From Candidatus Neoruminococcus faecicola (GTDB lineage Bacteria; Bacillota; Clostridia; Oscillospirales; Ruminococcaceae): a stretch of DNA of 33,626 bases. The notes under the pieces are model-generated. The model was not told the origin of the DNA and did no database searches. It was given only the letters and a program-made list of their open reading frames with translations. The stretch spans positions 1-33,626 of the forward strand of contig CAJFPC010000026.1 in assembly GCA_904398325.1 (NCBI GenBank), written 5' to 3'. Numbering within the stretch: position 1 is the stretch's first letter; each line of letters opens with the position of its first letter. A program made the position numbers and the translations under genes. Below are positions 31,961 through 33,626 of the stretch, in pieces.

Positions 31961-32548
31961 ATGCAAAGAACGATTTCCCTGCTGCTGGCAGGATGTACCT
32001 TGGCGGCGCTGGCCGGCTGCGGCTGCGCGCAGGACGCCACGTCTTCCATTTCTTCTGCCGCGTCGGATCTGGGCAGCTCCATCAGCTCCATGCTGGAGGA
32101 TGGCGAGGAGCGCCTGTATCAGGACGGCACCTACCGTGCGGAAACCGAATACGACCAGGAGGGCTGGAAGGAATATGTCGTCCTTGAAATTAACAAAGGC
32201 AAGCCCCTGGTCAGTGAATATGACGCTGTCAACCGGGCCGGCCAGAAGCGCAGCGAAGATGAGGCTTCTGCCCAGCTGGCGGAGGAGCAGGGCGGCATCT
32301 CCCACGGGGAATTTTATACCCGGGTGCGGGATCTGTTCAACCAGGACGGCGAACTTTCCGACGTGGCCGAGATCGACGGCGCAAACCGTTCGGTTTCTGT
32401 CTTTAAGGAGCTGGTGCGCGCCCTGCTGGATAACAACGCCAAAACCGGCGACACCACCACCCGGGTGGTACAGCTAAGCGGCATCACGCCCGGTCTTTCC
32501 GGCACGGCGGGCGGCTCTGCCGTCACCGGTCAGAGCGGCGCCCGCTGA
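31961..32548 (+). CDS. FMN_bind-like lipoprotein (COG4939/Tpp15-type)
   Basis: A 195-residue lipoprotein: signal MQRTISLLLAGCTLAALAGC (lipid Cys20), a Ser-rich linker, then a domain (about 55-175) with LYQDGTYRAETEYDQEGWKEYVVLEI, KGKPLVSEYDAVNRAGQKRSED and EIDGANRSVSVFKELVRALL. The pattern DGxY ... V ... DAVN ... ends in the place where FMN_bind proteins have (S/T)GAT-x-T/S; here it reads DGANRS, so the flavin-accepting Thr is replaced by Asn. The fold is probably kept, but covalent flavin is unlikely. SD ACGGAGG. Next to an ECF S component. Confidence 0.75.
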   Translation: MQRTISLLLAGCTLAALAGCGCAQDATSSISSAASDLGSSISSMLEDGEERLYQDGTYRAETEYDQEGWKEYVVLEINKGKPLVSEYDAVNRAGQKRSEDEASAQLAEEQGGISHGEFYTRVRDLFNQDGELSDVAEIDGANRSVSVFKELVRALLDNNAKTGDTTTRVVQLSGITPGLSGTAGGSAVTGQSGAR

Positions 32549-32561
32549 AACCGCAGAAACC

Positions 32562-32595
32562 AAAAAACAGCAGCCTCAAGGCTGCTGTTTTTTTT
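32562..32595. terminator. bidirectional terminator between the lipoprotein and rrf2
   Basis: AAAAAACAGCAGCC pairs with GGCTGCTGTTTTTT around loop TCAA. It serves the plus-strand lipoprotein gene and, on the minus strand, the Rrf2 gene; the Rrf2 stop codon (32576-32578) lies in the loop and its last codons form one arm. Confidence 0.9.
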
Positions 32596-32992
32596 CGATC
32601 AGGTCGGCAAATTTCACCGCGCTGAGCTTTTCCACCACTTCTGCGGTCAGCTGGTCATAAATCGCATAAAATTTGCACTTGGCGCATTTGTCGGTGAAAT
32701 TGCAGTTAAAATCCGGTGCCAGACAGCGGCTGAACAGGTAGGGCCCCTGCACCGTTTTGATCACATCGTAGAGGGAAAGCTCCTCCGGCGTTTTGGCCAG
32801 CTCGTAGCCGCCCTGGGTCCCCTTGAAGGACTTCACCAGCCCGCCCGACACCAGCTTGCGCAGGATTTTGAGAGAAAACCGCAGCGTCACCTCTGTTTTT
32901 TCCGAAATGGTTTTGGCGTCCATCCGCCTGCCGTTCTGCACCAGGCAGTCGATGATGCGGACCGCGTAGTCCGTCTCCAAAGTAATATGCAT
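32576..32992 (-). CDS. Rrf2-family transcriptional regulator with four cysteines
   Basis: A 138-residue winged-helix DNA-binding protein: MHITLETDYAVRIIDCLVQ at the N-terminus, AKTISEKTEVTLRFSLKILRKLVSGGLVKSFKGTQGGYEL as helix-turn-helix and wing, typical of Rrf2 (IscR, NsrR, CymR). Cys90, Cys97, Cys103 and Cys106 (SRCLAPDFNCNFTDKCAKC) could hold an Fe-S cluster, so a redox, NO or iron signal is plausible. ATG at 32992 with AAGGCGG upstream; a TTG at 33046 would add 18 residues not usual for the family. The gene ends inside its own terminator. Its promoter lies next to the sigA end. Confidence 0.92.
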   Translation of the reverse strand: MHITLETDYAVRIIDCLVQNGRRMDAKTISEKTEVTLRFSLKILRKLVSGGLVKSFKGTQGGYELAKTPEELSLYDVIKTVQGPYLFSRCLAPDFNCNFTDKCAKCKFYAIYDQLTAEVVEKLSAVKFADLIEKKQQP

Positions 32993-33034
32993 AGTTTCCG
33001 CCTTTTCTATTTTTTCTTCATCCACCAAAAACGT

Positions 33035-33069
33035 AAAAACCAGCAAAACACCCGAGGGTATCTTGCTGG
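33035..33069 (-). terminator. strong hairpin with T-tract: sigA terminator and/or 5' hairpin of the rrf2 mRNA
   Basis: Fourteen consecutive pairs (33040-33053 with 33056-33069, two G-T pairs), then TTTTT on the minus strand, 40 bases after the sigA stop. The predicted rrf2 transcription start (near 33067) lies at its first bases, so the rrf2 mRNA would begin with this stem. Confidence 0.75.
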
Positions 33070-33073
33070 CTTT

Positions 33074-33102
33074 ATTCTACAATACTATACTATTTTTGTC
33101 AA
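33074..33102 (-). promoter_or_regulatory. promoter of rrf2
   Basis: Minus strand: consensus -35 TTGACA (33097-33102), 17-bp spacer, -10 TAGAAT (33074-33079). The spacer reads as a tandem repeat (ATACT ATACT on the plus strand), a possible binding site for autoregulation by the Rrf2 protein. Confidence 0.7.
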
Positions 33103-33108
33103 GTTGGT

Positions 33109-33626
33109 TTAATCCAGAAAATCCTTCAGCTTTTTGCTGCGGCTGGGATGGCGCAGCTTGCGCAGGGCCTTGGCCTCAATCTGGCGGATACGTTCCCGGG
33201 TAACATTGAACTCCCGGCCTACCTCCTCCAGGGTGCGGCTCTTGCCGTCCACCAGACCAAACCGAAGACAGAGCACCTTCTCTTCCCGGGGAGTCAGGGT
33301 TTTCAGAACGCTGGCCAGCTGTTCCTTTAACAGGGTGTGGGAAGCAGCGTCTACAGGAGAGGGCGCATCGTCATCGGGAATAAAGTCGCCCAGATGGCTG
33401 TCCTCTTCCTCGCCGATGGGGGTTTCCAGAGAAACGGGCTCCTGGGATACCCGCAGGATCTCCCGCACCTTGTCCACGTTCATGTCCAGCTCTTCTGCGA
33501 TCTCCTCGGCGCTGGGCTCATGGCCATTTTTATGGAGCAGCTGGCTGCTCACCTTCTTGACCCGGTTGATGGTTTCCACCATATGCACCGGAATCCGGAT
33601 GGTACGGGCCTGATCGGCAATGGCTC
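33109..33626 (-). CDS. sigA: primary RNA polymerase sigma factor (RpoD/SigA), C-terminal part
   Basis: The last about 172 residues of the housekeeping sigma factor; the start lies beyond the window. Visible: the end of region 2.4/3.0 ([21 protein letters not shown]), region 3 (about 40 residues with [13 protein letters not shown] and [30 protein letters not shown]), and region 4.1-4.2 ([50 protein letters not shown]), the -35-binding helix-turn-helix. Ends KLKDFLD, typical of SigA. It is the main sigma for the promoters called here. Confidence 0.97.
   Translation of the reverse strand, partial: AIADQARTIRIPVHMVETINRVKKVSSQLLHKNGHEPSAEEIAEELDMNVDKVREILRVSQEPVSLETPIGEEEDSHLGDFIPDDDAPSPVDAASHTLLKEQLASVLKTLTPREEKVLCLRFGLVDGKSRTLEEVGREFNVTRERIRQIEAKALRKLRHPSRSKKLKDFLD

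Noticed and set aside
1..33626. CRISPR array, insertion sequence or complete prophage
   Set aside because: No regularly spaced direct repeats, no transposase motifs and no phage structural genes were seen. The only mobile hint is the weak integrase-like tail near tRNA-Thr.

Overview
The window looks like a chromosomal stretch of an anaerobic, GC-rich, spore-forming-lineage Clostridia (Oscillospiraceae/Ruminococcaceae-like gut Firmicute). This is inferred from a pyruvate:ferredoxin oxidoreductase, DapF next to a DapL-type aminotransferase, a SpoVB-like flippase, a full teichoic-acid D-alanylation (dlt) set, an Rrf2 regulator beside sigA, GC-rich coding sequence with AT-rich intergenic promoters, and Gram-positive ribosome-binding sites. 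No species can be named from the sequence.

Layout. 1-550: the 3' end of a SUFU-domain gene, a possible integrase-tail remnant, and a minus-strand tRNA-Thr(CGT) with promoter and terminator. 560-1.6 kb: a 21-bp palindrome and an EEP-family nuclease/phosphatase gene. 1.6-6.6 kb, minus strand: a DUF4261/TPR protein, an anti-sigma/ECF-sigma pair and coaX. 6.7-14.3 kb, minus strand: a seven-gene purine operon purE-C-F-M-N-H-D, behind a ~210-nt leader that ends in an intrinsic terminator touching the purE Shine-Dalgarno. 14.4-16 kb: a SpoVB-like flippase. 16.2-18.2 kb, plus strand: dapF-dapL. 18.3-19.6 kb, minus strand: a small lipoprotein and a secreted CHAP-domain protein.

19.7-27.15 kb, minus strand, is the most unusual part: what looks like one nine-gene operon. 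It starts at a MerR-type promoter (19-bp spacer filled by a dyad) and ends at a strong terminator. Order: transglutaminase-like lipoprotein, beta-lactamase-fold serine hydrolase lipoprotein, small lipoprotein, dltA, dltB, small lipoprotein, dltC, dltD, and a tiny unmarked dltX-like gene overlapping the end of dltD. Two of the lipoproteins share a gap-free ~55-residue C-terminal module (CPQDYP ... PDLEAL ... GPL ... PPVF) that I do not recognise. I read this as a dlt system extended with surface lipoproteins, perhaps for acceptor handling, removal of D-Ala or wall coupling; that functional reading is inference.

27.2-33.6 kb: nifJ (PFOR, minus) with a terminator-like hairpin in its leader, an ECF-transporter S component (plus), an FMN_bind-like lipoprotein whose usual flavinylation motif is degenerate (plus), an Rrf2 regulator with four cysteines (minus), and the 3' part of sigA/rpoD (minus). 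Promoter and terminator calls are by eye from consensus hexamers, spacing, stems and T-tracts.
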